From contig JAYVTG010000091.1 of assembly GCA_043774625.1 (NCBI GenBank), positions 8,687 through 72,686 of the forward strand: a DNA stretch of 64,000 bases. Reading direction: 5' to 3'. The translations under genes were made by a program, and so were the position numbers. Origin of the DNA: JAAFIP01 sp043774625. GTDB taxonomy: Bacteria; Pseudomonadota; Gammaproteobacteria; Burkholderiales; Burkholderiaceae_C. The notes under the pieces are model-generated. The model did not search any database. It was not told the origin of the DNA and worked only from the letters and a program-made list of their open reading frames with translations. This document shows, piece by piece, positions 25,002-34,722 of the stretch (positions within the stretch are counted from its first letter, which is position 1; each line of letters starts with the position of its first letter).

Positions 25002-26477
25002 TTAAAAACCCTCCGGTGTGCGTTGGTGAAAGTTGGTGGCAAGCTGCAACTGGTGCGCAACATTCAAGAGTTTTGCTTCGGCAAAATAGTTGCCAATCAG
25101 TTGTAAGCCCACTGGCATGTTGCCACCCGCTTGTGATAAAGCGAAACCCGCTGGCACGCTCATGCCGGGCAAGCCGGCAAGTGAGGCTGGCAATGTGAAA
25201 ATATCGGCCAGGTAGTTGGCCACCGGGTCGTCCGATTTTTCGCCAATCTTCCACGCTACCGTGGGCGCGACTGGCCCAGCAATGATGTCGCATTGCTTAA
25301 AGGCTTGTTGAAAATCGTCGGCAATCATGCGGCGAATTTTTTGTGCCTGTAGATAGTACGCGTCGTAATAGCCGTGCGATAGCACATACGCGCCGATCAT
25401 GATGCGGCGCTTGACTTCCTCGCCAAAACCTTCGCTGCGCGACTTTTTGTACATGTCGGTCAAGTCGTCAAACTTGGCGGCGCGGTGGCCAAACTTCACG
25501 CCGTCAAAACGGCTCAGGTTGGAACTGGCCTCTGCGGGCGCGATGGTGTAGTACACCGGAATGGACAGCTCGGTGCGCGGCAGGCTGATGGGCACCAACT
25601 TGGCCCCGAGCTTTTCGTATTCCTTCAAAGCGCGATCGACGCCAGCGCGCACATCAGCGCTTAAACCTTCACCAAAAAATTCTTTGGGAATGCCGATGCG
25701 CAGCCCTGCAATGCTGTCGTTCAGCGAGCGTGAATAGTCTTCGGCAGGCATGTCCAGCGAGGTGGAATCGCGGTCCAGATCAGGCCCGCACATGGCGGTG
25801 AGCAGCAGCGCGCAATCTTCAGCGCTGCGCGCCATCGGCCCGGCCTGGTCCAGGCTGGACGCAAAAGCCACCATGCCATAGCGCGATGCGCGGCCATAGG
25901 TGGGTTTGATGCCGGTAATGCCGCAAAACGCTGCGGGCTGGCGGATGGAGCCACCCGTGTCGGTGCCCGTAGCCGCAGCGCACAAACCCGCAGCCACCGC
26001 AGCCGCACTGCCGCCCGATGAGCCGCCAGGAATGCGCGATGTGTCCCACGGGTTGCGCACGTTGCCGTAAGCAGAGTTTTCATTGCTCGACCCCATGGCG
26101 AACTCGTCGCAATTGAGTTTTCCCAGTGTAATTGCGCCATTGTCAGCGAGTTTATTAACGATTGTGCTATCAAAAGGTGAGCGATAGTCTTTCAGGATTT
26201 TCGAACCCGCAGTGGTGCAGAAGTCGCGGGTCGCAAAAATGTCTTTGTGCGCAATCGGCACGCCCAGCAAAGGAGCGGTTTCGCCAGAGGCGATGCGTGC
26301 GTCTGCAACGCGGGCGTGCGCCAGCGTCACGCCTTCGTCGATGGCCAAAAAGGCACCCAACGCGGCATGCGCCTGCATGCGCCTTAAGAAGTGCTGCGAT
26401 GCCTCCACAGAAGAAAGCTTTTTTGCCTTGAGTTCGCGCGCCAGTGTGGCCACGCCCATGTGGTGAATAGCTGTCAT
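25002..26477 (-). CDS. gatA: Asp-tRNA(Asn)/Glu-tRNA(Gln) amidotransferase subunit A
   Basis: 491 residues from ATG 26475-26477. An amidase-signature enzyme that hydrolyses glutamine and channels ammonia to GatB. The catalytic triad is visible as the lysine in VPIAHKDIF (about 79), the cis-serine in GSSGGSAAAVAAG (about 154) and the serine in GSIRQPAAFCG with the DTGGS turn (about 178). The C-terminal LPGMSVPAGF is typical. Normal length. It is 9 bp downstream of gatC and directly followed by gatB. Confidence 0.97.
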   Translation of the reverse strand: MTAIHHMGVATLARELKAKKLSSVEASQHFLRRMQAHAALGAFLAIDEGVTLAHARVADARIASGETAPLLGVPIAHKDIFATRDFCTTAGSKILKDYRSPFDSTIVNKLADNGAITLGKLNCDEFAMGSSNENSAYGNVRNPWDTSRIPGGSSGGSAAAVAAGLCAAATGTDTGGSIRQPAAFCGITGIKPTYGRASRYGMVAFASSLDQAGPMARSAEDCALLLTAMCGPDLDRDSTSLDMPAEDYSRSLNDSIAGLRIGIPKEFFGEGLSADVRAGVDRALKEYEKLGAKLVPISLPRTELSIPVYYTIAPAEASSNLSRFDGVKFGHRAAKFDDLTDMYKKSRSEGFGEEVKRRIMIGAYVLSHGYYDAYYLQAQKIRRMIADDFQQAFKQCDIIAGPVAPTVAWKIGEKSDDPVANYLADIFTLPASLAGLPGMSVPAGFALSQAGGNMPVGLQLIGNYFAEAKLLNVAHQLQLATNFHQRTPEGF

Positions 26478-26486
26478 GGGCACCTC

Positions 26487-26786
26487 TTATTCGATGACTT
26501 TAGGCACTAAAAACAGGCCGCGTTCTACCGCAGGCGCGCTGCGCTGGTTAGCTTCGCGCTGATTGGGCTCGCTGGCCACGTCGTCGCGCAGGCGCAGGGC
26601 GATGTCTTGGATGGCGGCTACCGGGTGCGCCAGCGGCTCAATGCCTGTGGTGTCTACGGCGCGCATTTGCTCCACGATGTCGAAAAAACCGTTAATCTGG
26701 CCCAGCATGCGCCGGGACGCTTGTGGTGGCAGTTCTAGCCGCGCGAGGTGCGCGATACGGTCAATATCTTGCGAATTCAAGGACAT
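26487..26786 (-). CDS. gatC: Asp-tRNA(Asn)/Glu-tRNA(Gln) amidotransferase subunit C
   Basis: 99 residues, the small subunit that wraps around GatA and stabilises the GatAB complex. The N-terminus SLNSQDIDRIAHLARLELP, the middle GQINGFFDIVEQMRAVDT and TGIEPLAHP with LRDDVASEPN are all family hallmarks. It is the first gene of gatCAB. The 271-bp gap to the divergent mreB must hold promoters for both directions. Confidence 0.95.
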   Translation of the reverse strand: MSLNSQDIDRIAHLARLELPPQASRRMLGQINGFFDIVEQMRAVDTTGIEPLAHPVAAIQDIALRLRDDVASEPNQREANQRSAPAVERGLFLVPKVIE

Positions 26787-27057
26787 AAGCTTTTCTCAGG
26801 GCAATCCATGCTCAAAAAGGCGAAGCGTCCGATAGTACGGCAAAGCTTTGTAAACCCTTGTTTCTGACATCAAAAATAAGAGCAAAAGCGGTCGTTTCCA
26901 CCGGGCATCACACAGGCGATAGGGTATTATCCTGCCTTTGGTGCACCACTCTGTAAAATGGGTCAATTGCACTGAAATAACCAGGTTTAGAACCGTTTTT
27001 AAGAGATTTACAGCCGCCGCGCCGCCGAAGAGCGCACGGAGCTGGAGAGGATAATCA

Positions 27058-28101
27058 ATGTTTTCAGCTTTTCGTCGGTATTTTTCTACCGATTTGGCGA
27101 TCGACTTAGGCACTGCCAACACCCTGATTTTTGTACGTGACAAGGGCATTGTGCTGGACGAACCCTCTGTGGTGGCCATTCGACACGAAGGCGGCCCCCA
27201 AGGCAAAAAAACCATCCAGGCGGTGGGCCGTGAAGCTAAGGCCATGCTGGGCAAGGTGCCTGGTAACATTGAGGCCATTCGCCCCATGAAAGACGGCGTG
27301 ATTGCCGACTTTACCGTCACCGAGCAAATGCTCAAGCAATTTATCAAGATGGTGCACCCGCGCGGCATGTTCAAGCCCAGCCCGCGCATCATCATTTGTG
27401 TGCCCTGCGGCTCTACCCAGGTAGAGCGCCGTGCCATCCGCGAAAGTGCACTGGGAGCTGGCGCTTCGGAGGTGTATTTGATCGAAGAACCGATGGCAGC
27501 CGCCATTGGCGCGGGCCTGCCTGTCAGCGAGGCCAGCGGCTCGATGGTGGTGGACATTGGTGGTGGCACCACCGAAGTGGGCGTTATCAGCCTGGGCGGC
27601 ATGGTCTACAAAGGCTCGGTACGCGTGGGCGGTGACAAGTTTGACGAAGCGATCATCAACTACATTCGCCGTAACTACGGCATGTTGATTGGTGAACCAA
27701 CCGCTGAAGCCATCAAAAAGAGCATTGGCAGCGCCTTCCCGGGCAGCGAAGTCAAAGAAATGGAAGTCAAAGGCCGCAACCTGTCAGAAGGCGTGCCGCG
27801 CAGCTTTACTATTTCCAGCAACGAGATTCTGGAAGCCCTGACCGACCCACTGAACAATATCGTCAGTGCCGTCAAGAACGCCCTGGAGCAAACCCCACCC
27901 GAGCTGGGTGCCGACATTGCCGAACGCGGCATGATGCTGACCGGCGGCGGTGCACTGTTGCGCGATCTGGACCGTTTGCTGGCCGAAGAAACCGGCCTGC
28001 CCGTGCTGGTGGCCGAAGACCCGCTGACCTGTGTGGTTCGCGGCTGCGGTATTGCGTTGGAACGCATGGAGCGCTTGGGCTCCATCTTCACCTCGGAATG
28101 A
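27058..28101 (+). CDS. mreB: rod-shape-determining actin homologue
   Basis: 347 residues. It polymerises under the inner membrane and positions the elongation machinery. Actin-fold signatures are DLGTANTLIFVRDKGIVLDEPS (phosphate 1), a PMKDGVIADF connector, VDIGGGTTEVGVIS (phosphate 2, about 162-175) and TGGGALLRDLDRLL (adenosine, about 288-301). The N-terminal FSAFRRYFSTDLA helps membrane binding. It leads mreBCD-mrdA, with GAGAGG ahead of the ATG. Confidence 0.98.
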   Translation: MFSAFRRYFSTDLAIDLGTANTLIFVRDKGIVLDEPSVVAIRHEGGPQGKKTIQAVGREAKAMLGKVPGNIEAIRPMKDGVIADFTVTEQMLKQFIKMVHPRGMFKPSPRIIICVPCGSTQVERRAIRESALGAGASEVYLIEEPMAAAIGAGLPVSEASGSMVVDIGGGTTEVGVISLGGMVYKGSVRVGGDKFDEAIINYIRRNYGMLIGEPTAEAIKKSIGSAFPGSEVKEMEVKGRNLSEGVPRSFTISSNEILEALTDPLNNIVSAVKNALEQTPPELGADIAERGMMLTGGGALLRDLDRLLAEETGLPVLVAEDPLTCVVRGCGIALERMERLGSIFTSE

Positions 28102-28129
28102 TTACCACGTCCTACCGGAGACAAAGGCT

Positions 28130-29050
28130 GTGCCACTAGGCACTCTAGACCGCTCACCGCCCCCCTTCTTCAGGCAGGGTCATTCTGCGCTGACCAAGCT
28201 CATGTTTTTCAGCGCGTTAGCCCTATTTGTGATGGTGGCTGACGCGCGCTTCAAGATCACCCAGCCGCTGCGCGCCACACTGGCTACCGCCATTTACCCC
28301 TTGCAATGGGTCGTCCTGCGCCCGGTACAACTGGTGCAACGCGGCAGCGATTATTTTGAGTCTTTGCAGGCCGCCCAAAACTCGCAAGAGCAGGCGCGCA
28401 TTAAGCTTGCCCTGCAAGCCCAGCGCGCTGCGCAGGTCGAACAGCTGAGCAACGAGAACAGCCGGCTGCGTAAATTGCTGACCCTGCGCGATCAACTGAC
28501 CACACCGGCCCAGGCCGCCGAAGTGCTGTACGACTCCGCCGACCCCTATACACGCCGCGTGGTGGTGGACAAAGGGCAAATACATGGGGTGCTGGCAGGC
28601 TCACCCGTGATCGACGAGTCAGGCGTGCTGGGCCAAGTCACACGGGTCTACCCTCTGGTCAGCGAGGTCACCCTGGTGATTGACCGGGATCACGCTATTC
28701 CGGTGCTCAATACACGCACCGGTGCGCGCAGTGTGGCCTACGGCGACCCACTCTACCAGGGCGGCAGTCTGGAGTTGCGCTTTATGGCGGGTAACGCAGA
28801 CGTGCAACAAGGTGATGTGCTCTCGACCAGCGGGGTAGATGGCGTGTACCCACCCGGCTTGCCTGTAGCCCGCATTGATAAAATTGAGCGCCGCGCAGAC
28901 TCTGCCTTTGCGCGCATTTATTGCCAGCCCCTGTCTTTGATTCATGGTGTTAAACACGTCATGCTGCTCAGCCCGGTTGCTACGCAAATACCCGACAGAC
29001 CCAGCGTAGAGCCTGCGCAGACAGCTCCTAAAAAAGGAGCAAAAAAATGA
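28130..29050 (+). CDS. mreC: rod-shape-determining protein MreC
   Basis: 306 residues from GTG 28130, chosen because the N-terminus VPLGTLDRSPPPFFRQG is the form usual in relatives; longer readings run into mreB. One membrane helix (about residues 25-42) precedes a coiled coil (about 70-110, NENSRLRKLLTLRDQ) and the beta-barrel periplasmic domain with DESGVLGQVTRVYP and LLSTSGVDGVYPPGLPVA-like VLSTSGVDGVYPPG. It bridges MreB/RodZ to PBP2 in the periplasm. The stop overlaps mreD (ATGA). Confidence 0.95.
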   Translation: MPLGTLDRSPPPFFRQGHSALTKLMFFSALALFVMVADARFKITQPLRATLATAIYPLQWVVLRPVQLVQRGSDYFESLQAAQNSQEQARIKLALQAQRAAQVEQLSNENSRLRKLLTLRDQLTTPAQAAEVLYDSADPYTRRVVVDKGQIHGVLAGSPVIDESGVLGQVTRVYPLVSEVTLVIDRDHAIPVLNTRTGARSVAYGDPLYQGGSLELRFMAGNADVQQGDVLSTSGVDGVYPPGLPVARIDKIERRADSAFARIYCQPLSLIHGVKHVMLLSPVATQIPDRPSVEPAQTAPKKGAKK

Positions 29051-29574
29051 TCATGCGCCAAGGCCAGCAGTTATTGATGCCAGCTAACCCCTTGTTTGTC
29101 TGGGGCAGTTTGCTAGCCGCATTGCTGCTGAATTTTTCGCTCGACAGCATATTTGGCAGGGCCGTATGGGTGCCTGACATGGTAGCTATTACCCTGGTGT
29201 TTTGGACGGTGCACCAGCCACGGCGTGTCGGCATTGGCGTAGCCTTTATTTTTGGCCTGTGCATGGACGTGCACCAGTCCGCCTTGCTTGGCCAGCATGC
29301 CTTGAGCTATACCGTATTGTGCTTTGGTGCCATCACCATCCACCGCCGCTTGCTATGGTTCAGTGTGCCGTCGCAGGCCTTGCAGGTACTGCCGCTGTTT
29401 GCGTTGGCCCATGCGCTGGAGCTAGGCATACGCATGGCGTCTGGGGGTATTTTTCCAGGCCTGCCTGTGCTGTTTACACCAGTGATAGAGTGCGTCTTAT
29501 GGCCTGTGGTGACGATTATTTTGTTAGCCCCACAGCGCCGTGCACCAGATCCAGATGCCAACCGGCCTCTGTAA
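29047..29574 (+). CDS. mreD: rod-shape-determining protein MreD
   Basis: A 175-residue inner-membrane protein with about five helices, overlapping mreC by 4 bp. Family features are the early Leu-rich helix after PANPLFVWGSLLAALLLN, the PDMVAITLVFWTVHQP stretch, and GLCMDVHQSALLGQHALSY, which corresponds to the conserved GLlqDvl-type motif. It works with MreC in the elongasome. mrdA begins 9 bp later. Confidence 0.93.
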   Translation: MIMRQGQQLLMPANPLFVWGSLLAALLLNFSLDSIFGRAVWVPDMVAITLVFWTVHQPRRVGIGVAFIFGLCMDVHQSALLGQHALSYTVLCFGAITIHRRLLWFSVPSQALQVLPLFALAHALELGIRMASGGIFPGLPVLFTPVIECVLWPVVTIILLAPQRRAPDPDANRPL

Positions 29575-29583
29575 CGCATAGCC

Positions 29584-31653
29584 ATGACAGAACTACGCAA
29601 TGTCGAAGCTGAGTTGTACCGCTTTCGCAATCGGGTGGTGATTGCGATTGTGGTGGTGTTGGCGGCATTTACCCTGCTAGCCTCGCGCCTGGTCTGGTTA
29701 CAGGTGTTTCGCCATGAAGACCTGAACGAACAAGCCGAGAGTAACCGTACAGCTATCGTACCCATTGTGCCCAACCGGGGCTTGATCCTGGATCGCAACG
29801 GCATCGTATTGGCCACCAATTATTCGGCCTACACACTGGAAATCACGCCGTCCAAAGTGGCGAATCTGGAAGAGACGATTGACCAGTTGCATTCAGTTGT
29901 CGAAATCAGTGCCCGAGACCGCAGGCGCTTTAAAAAACTCATGGACGAGTCTAAAAGCTTTGAGTCTTTGCCAATCCGCACTCGCCTGTCTGACGAAGAA
30001 GTGGCCCGGTTTGCAGCCCAGCGTTTTCGATTTACTGGCGTAGACATCAAGGCGCGCCTGTTTCGCACTTACCCTTATGGCGAGCTGGCCAGCCATGTGA
30101 TTGGCTACATAGGCCGCATCAACCAAAAAGAAAAAGAAGCACTGGAAGATTTGCCTGAAGAAGAACAAGTCAACTACAAAGGCACCGACTACATTGGCAA
30201 GCTGGGTGTAGAGCAAAGCTTTGAGCAGCAATTGCACGGCGTCACGGGTGTCGAAGAAATGGAAACCTCAGCCGGTGGCCGCGCCATTCGCAAGCTGGCC
30301 AGCAACCCTGCCACACCAGGCAATACGGTGCAGCTGTCGATCGACATCAAGCTACAAAAGCTGGTGGAAGACATGTTTGGCGAACGTCGGGGCGCGCTGG
30401 TGGCCATCGACCCACGCAACGGCGAGGTGCTGGCCTTTGTCAGCAAGCCTACGTTTGACCCCAATTTGTTTGTTGAGGGTATTGACACTGAAAACTGGCA
30501 GTACCTCAGTGAGTCTATCGACAAACCCTTGTTGAACCGGGCCCTGCGCGGCACCTACCCGCCAGGCTCAACGTATAAGCCCTTCATGGCCATGGCAGCG
30601 CTGGAGACAGGCAAGCGCTCCCCCAGCACCATCATCAACGACGCGGGTTCCTGGACCTTTGGCGGCCACACTTTTCGCAGCCATGGCGACGGCGGGCTGG
30701 GTGCGGTAGACATGTACCGCAGCATCGTCAAGTCCAGCAACGTGTATTACTACTCGCTAGCCAACGAGCTGGGCGTGGACGCCATGTACGAATTTATGAA
30801 ACCTCTGGGCTTTGGCCAGATTACCGGTATTGACGTGCAAGGCGAAGTGCGCGGTGTGCTGCCCAGCACCGAATGGAAACGCAACGCCTACAAACGCCCC
30901 GAGCAGAAAAAATGGTATGCAGGCGAGACCATCTCCCTGGGTATTGGCCAGGGTTACAACACCTTCACCATGCTGCAACTGGCCCAAGCCACCGCCATTT
31001 TGGCCAACGCGGGCATCAAACACAAACCCCGCCTGGTCATAGCCACGCAAGACTCCGTGAGCAGTGTGGGGGTTCCAACGCCTGCCTCGCCACCGCAAGA
31101 CCTGGGTTATAAACCCGAAAACGTTGCCGTGGTGCGCCGTGCACTCGTAGGCGTGACGCAAGAAGGCACCTCGGCCAGGGTTTTTGCAGGCGCTGGCTAT
31201 TTGAGTGGCGGCAAAACCGGCACTGCACAAGCAGTGACCATCGGCCAAAAAGAAAAATACCAGGCATCCAAGCTGGAAGAACACCAGCGTGACCACGCTT
31301 TGTACATGGCCTTTGCGCCTGCTGAAACGCCGCAAATTGCCCTTGCGGTGGTGGTAGAAAATGCCGGTTTTGGTGCAGAACACGCAGCACCCATCGCACG
31401 CCGCGTGTTTGACTACTGGCTGCTCAAACAATACCCCAACGAGCAAGACATGGCGGCTGTACAAAAAGGACAGGCCAGTGCGCCCATTGGCAAACCGTTG
31501 TCAGCAGCAGACATTCCCTGGCCACCCGCTGGTACAACCGCTGTGGGCACCATACTCACGGCCACCATGACGGTTGCAGTGAGTCCAGCGCTAAGTGCAA
31601 CCATTGCCCCAGCCACCACAGCAAGCAACGGACTGATGGCCGCCAAACGCTGA
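29584..31653 (+). CDS. mrdA: penicillin-binding protein 2, elongation transpeptidase
   Basis: 689 residues. An N-terminal anchor helix (about 18-38), dimerisation/pedestal region (NRGLILDRNGIVLATNYSAY, then DIKARLFRTYPYG and HVIGYIGRI), and the transpeptidase domain. The active sites are STYK in PGSTYKPFMAM (about 330), SSN in VKSSNVYYY and KTG in SGGKTGTAQ (about 541). It crosslinks peptidoglycan during elongation. The C-terminal tail of about 45 residues is Thr/Ala/Pro-rich and looks disordered. In related genomes rodA follows; here a perfect terminator comes at once, so the glycosyltransferase partner is elsewhere or missing. Confidence 0.96.
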   Translation: MTELRNVEAELYRFRNRVVIAIVVVLAAFTLLASRLVWLQVFRHEDLNEQAESNRTAIVPIVPNRGLILDRNGIVLATNYSAYTLEITPSKVANLEETIDQLHSVVEISARDRRRFKKLMDESKSFESLPIRTRLSDEEVARFAAQRFRFTGVDIKARLFRTYPYGELASHVIGYIGRINQKEKEALEDLPEEEQVNYKGTDYIGKLGVEQSFEQQLHGVTGVEEMETSAGGRAIRKLASNPATPGNTVQLSIDIKLQKLVEDMFGERRGALVAIDPRNGEVLAFVSKPTFDPNLFVEGIDTENWQYLSESIDKPLLNRALRGTYPPGSTYKPFMAMAALETGKRSPSTIINDAGSWTFGGHTFRSHGDGGLGAVDMYRSIVKSSNVYYYSLANELGVDAMYEFMKPLGFGQITGIDVQGEVRGVLPSTEWKRNAYKRPEQKKWYAGETISLGIGQGYNTFTMLQLAQATAILANAGIKHKPRLVIATQDSVSSVGVPTPASPPQDLGYKPENVAVVRRALVGVTQEGTSARVFAGAGYLSGGKTGTAQAVTIGQKEKYQASKLEEHQRDHALYMAFAPAETPQIALAVVVENAGFGAEHAAPIARRVFDYWLLKQYPNEQDMAAVQKGQASAPIGKPLSAADIPWPPAGTTAVGTILTATMTVAVSPALSATIAPATTASNGLMAAKR

Positions 31654-31659
31654 TATGTG

Positions 31660-31706
31660 GCGCAAAAGAAAAAGCCAGCCGGGTAGGCTGGCTTTTTCTT
31701 TTGCGC
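31660..31706 (+). terminator. perfect 21-bp stem Rho-independent terminator after mrdA
   Basis: The stem ends GCCAGCC / GGCTGGC with loop GGGTA and continues as AAAGAAAAA / TTTTTCTTT, so the palindrome itself supplies a T-run on either strand. It begins 6 bp after the mrdA stop and could act in both directions. Confidence 0.9.
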
Positions 31707-31915
31707 AGTGTGCTGTCGATCGGTATCTGCAGACTACGCCGTTTTTGTCTCCTCAAGCCCTCAGGTTTGGCCACACGCCAAACAGAAGTGAATTGACTAT
31801 AGCTGTACTACTCTATCTGTGCATTGGGACTTTCCCTCTGCAAACGTTCCCTTGCAAAGCCAGCCCATTCGCTATGCGAACTACGCTTGCATACGCAGCA
31901 AGCAGCCATCGCGCA

Positions 31916-31941
31916 TAAAAAAAGGCACCTCAAGGGTGCCT
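31916..31941 (-). terminator. Rho-independent terminator of the porin gene
   Basis: On the minus strand, stem AGGCACC/GGTGCCT with a five-base loop, followed by seven T. A second hairpin (31946-31957 with 31967-31978, TCGCTA.GCTCG arms) lies between it and the porin stop, giving a structured 3' end. Confidence 0.85.
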
Positions 31942-32004
31942 AGGTTCGCTAGGCTCGAAGCATGCCCGAGCTTAGCGAAAGTCTTAAATCACGTGAACCG
32001 TGGA

Positions 32005-32970
32005 TTAAAACTCGTAGTTCAAACGCACGCGAATTGAATTGTCCTTCAGCGAAGCGCCATTCACGTTACCAGAGTTGGTGGCCTTAGATGTAGAGAATGC
32101 AGGCGTAACAAAAGCGTTCTTGATGTCAAACAAAGGCATTTTGTACGATGCATGCAGTGTAGTGATCTTCTCAGTAGGGTTGCCGGCCAATTTGTTGTTG
32201 CCAACAACCACACCAGCGAAGAAAGGACCGACCAGCGCGTTCAGGCCAAATGCGTTCTTCTTCAGCTCAGTGGCTGACTTAATGGTAGCGTTTGCAAAGT
32301 CGCCAGTGAGTTTGAAGCCACCAAAATCATAAGCACCCGTCAAACCAAAGCCGGTGAATTTGTCAGAAGCAGCAGGCGAAATGGCGGTCAAGATCTTGCC
32401 GGATTCAAGGCCAGCAGCCAGAGACAATGGGCCGTTGGCGTATGAAACGACTGGGCGGAAGCCTTTAGCGGCGCCCACAACTTTGGTCTCGACTAGACCC
32501 AACTCAAGCGCCAAGCCGCCGCCCAAAGCCAGTGTGCCAGCAGCGTGGAACTGGTTGTCGCCCTTACGGCCGCGCAGCAGGTTGGTTTTGTAAATGCTAC
32601 CGGCATCATTCACCACGGTGTCTTGGGAGATGGGGAACATGTCAAAAGCTTCAAAACGGCCCAATTTCAAACCGCTGCCAGAAGCACTGTTCACGCTGAT
32701 CCACATGTCATCAGTAGCCACGCCGCCAGTCTTTTGCGCCAAAAAGGACGCACGACCAGATACTGTAACGTCTTTGCCAGCTTTGCCAGAAGCATTGAAT
32801 TCGACACGACCACCTTGTGTGAGGCCAGCGTTCGTTGTGTCTTTGGTCAGCGAACCGCTGCGAAGCGTGTTGTCCAATTCGATGTTGGCGCTGTAGTCAG
32901 CAGCATGTGCGGTGCCAGCCAAGGCGATGATAGCGACAGCAATTGCCGATGTAGTTGCAGAAAATTTCAT
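32005..32970 (-). CDS. general outer-membrane porin, Omp32-like
   Basis: 321 residues from ATG 32968-32970 (MKFSATTSAIAVAIIALAG), with a signal peptide cut after THAA. The mature chain has alternating beta strands and ends in RVRLNYEF; the terminal phenylalanine is the outer-membrane insertion signal. It is smaller than the usual 340-380 residue Gram-negative porin-4 members but has about 16 strand-like stretches. It forms trimeric channels for small anionic or neutral solutes. A single gene with a long upstream region and its own terminator, which suggests strong independent expression. Confidence 0.88.
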   Translation of the reverse strand: MKFSATTSAIAVAIIALAGTAHAADYSANIELDNTLRSGSLTKDTTNAGLTQGGRVEFNASGKAGKDVTVSGRASFLAQKTGGVATDDMWISVNSASGSGLKLGRFEAFDMFPISQDTVVNDAGSIYKTNLLRGRKGDNQFHAAGTLALGGGLALELGLVETKVVGAAKGFRPVVSYANGPLSLAAGLESGKILTAISPAASDKFTGFGLTGAYDFGGFKLTGDFANATIKSATELKKNAFGLNALVGPFFAGVVVGNNKLAGNPTEKITTLHASYKMPLFDIKNAFVTPAFSTSKATNSGNVNGASLKDNSIRVRLNYEF

Positions 32971-33529
32971 GGTTTTTTCCAAGTTCAATAGTTAATATTA
33001 CGCATCTGTCACCACACTGCTGTGGCTTTTCATGCTCGGTTTAAGGTACAAAATTTTTATCGCCATACGAAATTCAATTTTGTAGCCAAAAATTTATTGT
33101 GGCGTTAGCCCCGAATAAACGGCTTGCTTTGGCCATTGCCAAAAGCGTGATTGTGTACAACATCGTAATAAGGTTACTACTTTAGTTACATAACTTTATG
33201 CTGATCGTTTAACACCGCATTGTCTTCCTCGTAGTTTTACTCATTAGCGGTCTTCATGACATAAGCTAACTCCTCTGTTTCCTGGACCACATTCATGGTT
33301 CGTTTGGTTACAGTAACTTTATACCTTGCAAGGTAATCAATTTGTCATAAATCACACATTCTGGATGTGAAATTTTGCGAATGTGTCGTCCAGAAGCATC
33401 AAACCGGTGCAGATTAGCGGACAAAATTCGCATCCTCGCGCCGTAACGCAGCCGTAAAAACCGTTATTTGATGGCTTAAATCCAGGGCATATCAGGGGCG
33501 GCAGGGCAATTGCATGGAAAATAGCACCC
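32971..33529. other. 559-bp divergent intergenic region between porin and metH
   Basis: AT-rich in the porin-proximal 300 bp, with many poly-A/T runs (for example 33050-33110 and 33165-33200). This fits a strong regulated porin promoter, but I could not fix a single -35/-10 pair by eye. No open reading frame of coding quality, no repeat-family copy and no obvious riboswitch fold was seen, even though the right neighbour is a methionine gene. Confidence 0.5.
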
Positions 33530-34609
33530 ATGACCTTTCAACCCTATACCCGCGGTGCCGCTTTGCCCGCCATACTCTTGCAGCGCATTGCCATTCTGGA
33601 TGGCGCCATGGGCACGATGATTCAGCGGTTCAAGCTAGGCGAAGCGCAGTACCGGGGTGCAGGCCTCAAGGGTGCCAGCGCCGAGCAACTGGCGCGCTTT
33701 GCCCACTTTCATAAAGACATCAAGGGCAACAACGAACTGCTCAGCCTGACGCGCCCCGACGTGATCAGCGACATTCACGAAGCCTACCTGGCTGCGGGTT
33801 GCGATTTGATCGAGACCAATACCTTTGGTGCCACCACGGTGGCGCAGGCCGACTACGACATGCAAGACTTGGCGCGCGAGATGAACCTGCAGTCGGCCAA
33901 GCTGGCGCGTGCTGCCTGCGACAAGTTTTCCACCCCAGACAAGCCGCGCTTTGTGGTGGGCGCTTTAGGCCCCACACCCAAAACAGCCAGCATCAGCCCC
34001 GACGTGAACGACCCCGGCGCGCGTAATGTGAGCTTTGAAGAGCTGCGCGCAGCGTATTACGAGCAGGTGGAGGCCTTGGTAGAAGGCGGGTCTGACGTGC
34101 TGCTGGTCGAGACGATTTTTGACACGCTGAACGCCAAGGCTGCGCTATTTGCCATTGACGAATATTTTGACGCCAGCGGTGAACGCTTGCCGCTCATTAT
34201 CAGCGGCACGGTGACCGACGCCTCGGGCCGCCTGCTGTCAGGCCAAACCGTCACCGCCTTTTGGCACAGTGTGCGCCACGCGCAGCCACTGGCAATAGGC
34301 CTAAACTGCGCTTTAGGCGCGGCGCTGATGCGCCCCTACATCACCGAGCTGGCACGGGTGGCCAGCGACACATTTATCAGCTGCTACCCCAATGCTGGCT
34401 TGCCCAACCCGATGAGCGACACCGGTTTTGACGAAACGCCCGAAGTGACATCGCGCCTGCTGCACGAGTTTGCCAAGGAAGGCTTGGTCAATATTGTGGG
34501 CGGCTGCTGTGGCACCACGCCCGAGCACATCAACGCGATTCGGCTGGCGGTGGAACCCCTGCCAGCGCGCAACCTGTCGCAGGGGTATTTTTACAAAGAA
34601 GCCGCTTGA
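33530..34609 (+). CDS. metH: homocysteine S-methyltransferase domain protein (MetH N-terminal half)
   Basis: 359 residues covering only the homocysteine-binding barrel of cobalamin-dependent methionine synthase. The N-terminus RIAILDGAMGTMIQRFKLGE and the zinc cysteines in GLNCALGA (about 262) and GGCCGTTPEHI (about 325-326) are clear. In this bacterial family metH is often split in two genes, with the folate/cobalamin/activation part directly downstream. Here that second half is absent: a dispersed element and proC follow. It may work with a distant partner protein, or act alone as a methyltransferase using another donor such as S-methylmethionine. Confidence 0.9.
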   Translation: MTFQPYTRGAALPAILLQRIAILDGAMGTMIQRFKLGEAQYRGAGLKGASAEQLARFAHFHKDIKGNNELLSLTRPDVISDIHEAYLAAGCDLIETNTFGATTVAQADYDMQDLAREMNLQSAKLARAACDKFSTPDKPRFVVGALGPTPKTASISPDVNDPGARNVSFEELRAAYYEQVEALVEGGSDVLLVETIFDTLNAKAALFAIDEYFDASGERLPLIISGTVTDASGRLLSGQTVTAFWHSVRHAQPLAIGLNCALGAALMRPYITELARVASDTFISCYPNAGLPNPMSDTGFDETPEVTSRLLHEFAKEGLVNIVGGCCGTTPEHINAIRLAVEPLPARNLSQGYFYKEAA

Positions 34610-34656
34610 TGAAGTGCCTGCGCCCACACCTTCACTTGGTTATTCAACGCAGTAAT

Positions 34657-34722
34657 TACTATTAATTTCATAGCTGCTTACGCAGTATTGACGCTGGTAA
34701 CCGGGTAGTTATGCACCATAAA
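34657..34722 (+). repeat. dispersed 67-bp element, copy 8 (metH-proC intergenic)
   Basis: TTACTATTAATTTCATAGCT, GCTTACGCAGTATTGACGCT, GGTAACCGGGTAGTTATGCA, CCATAAA. A full-length copy at the site where the second metH gene would be expected. Confidence 0.9.
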
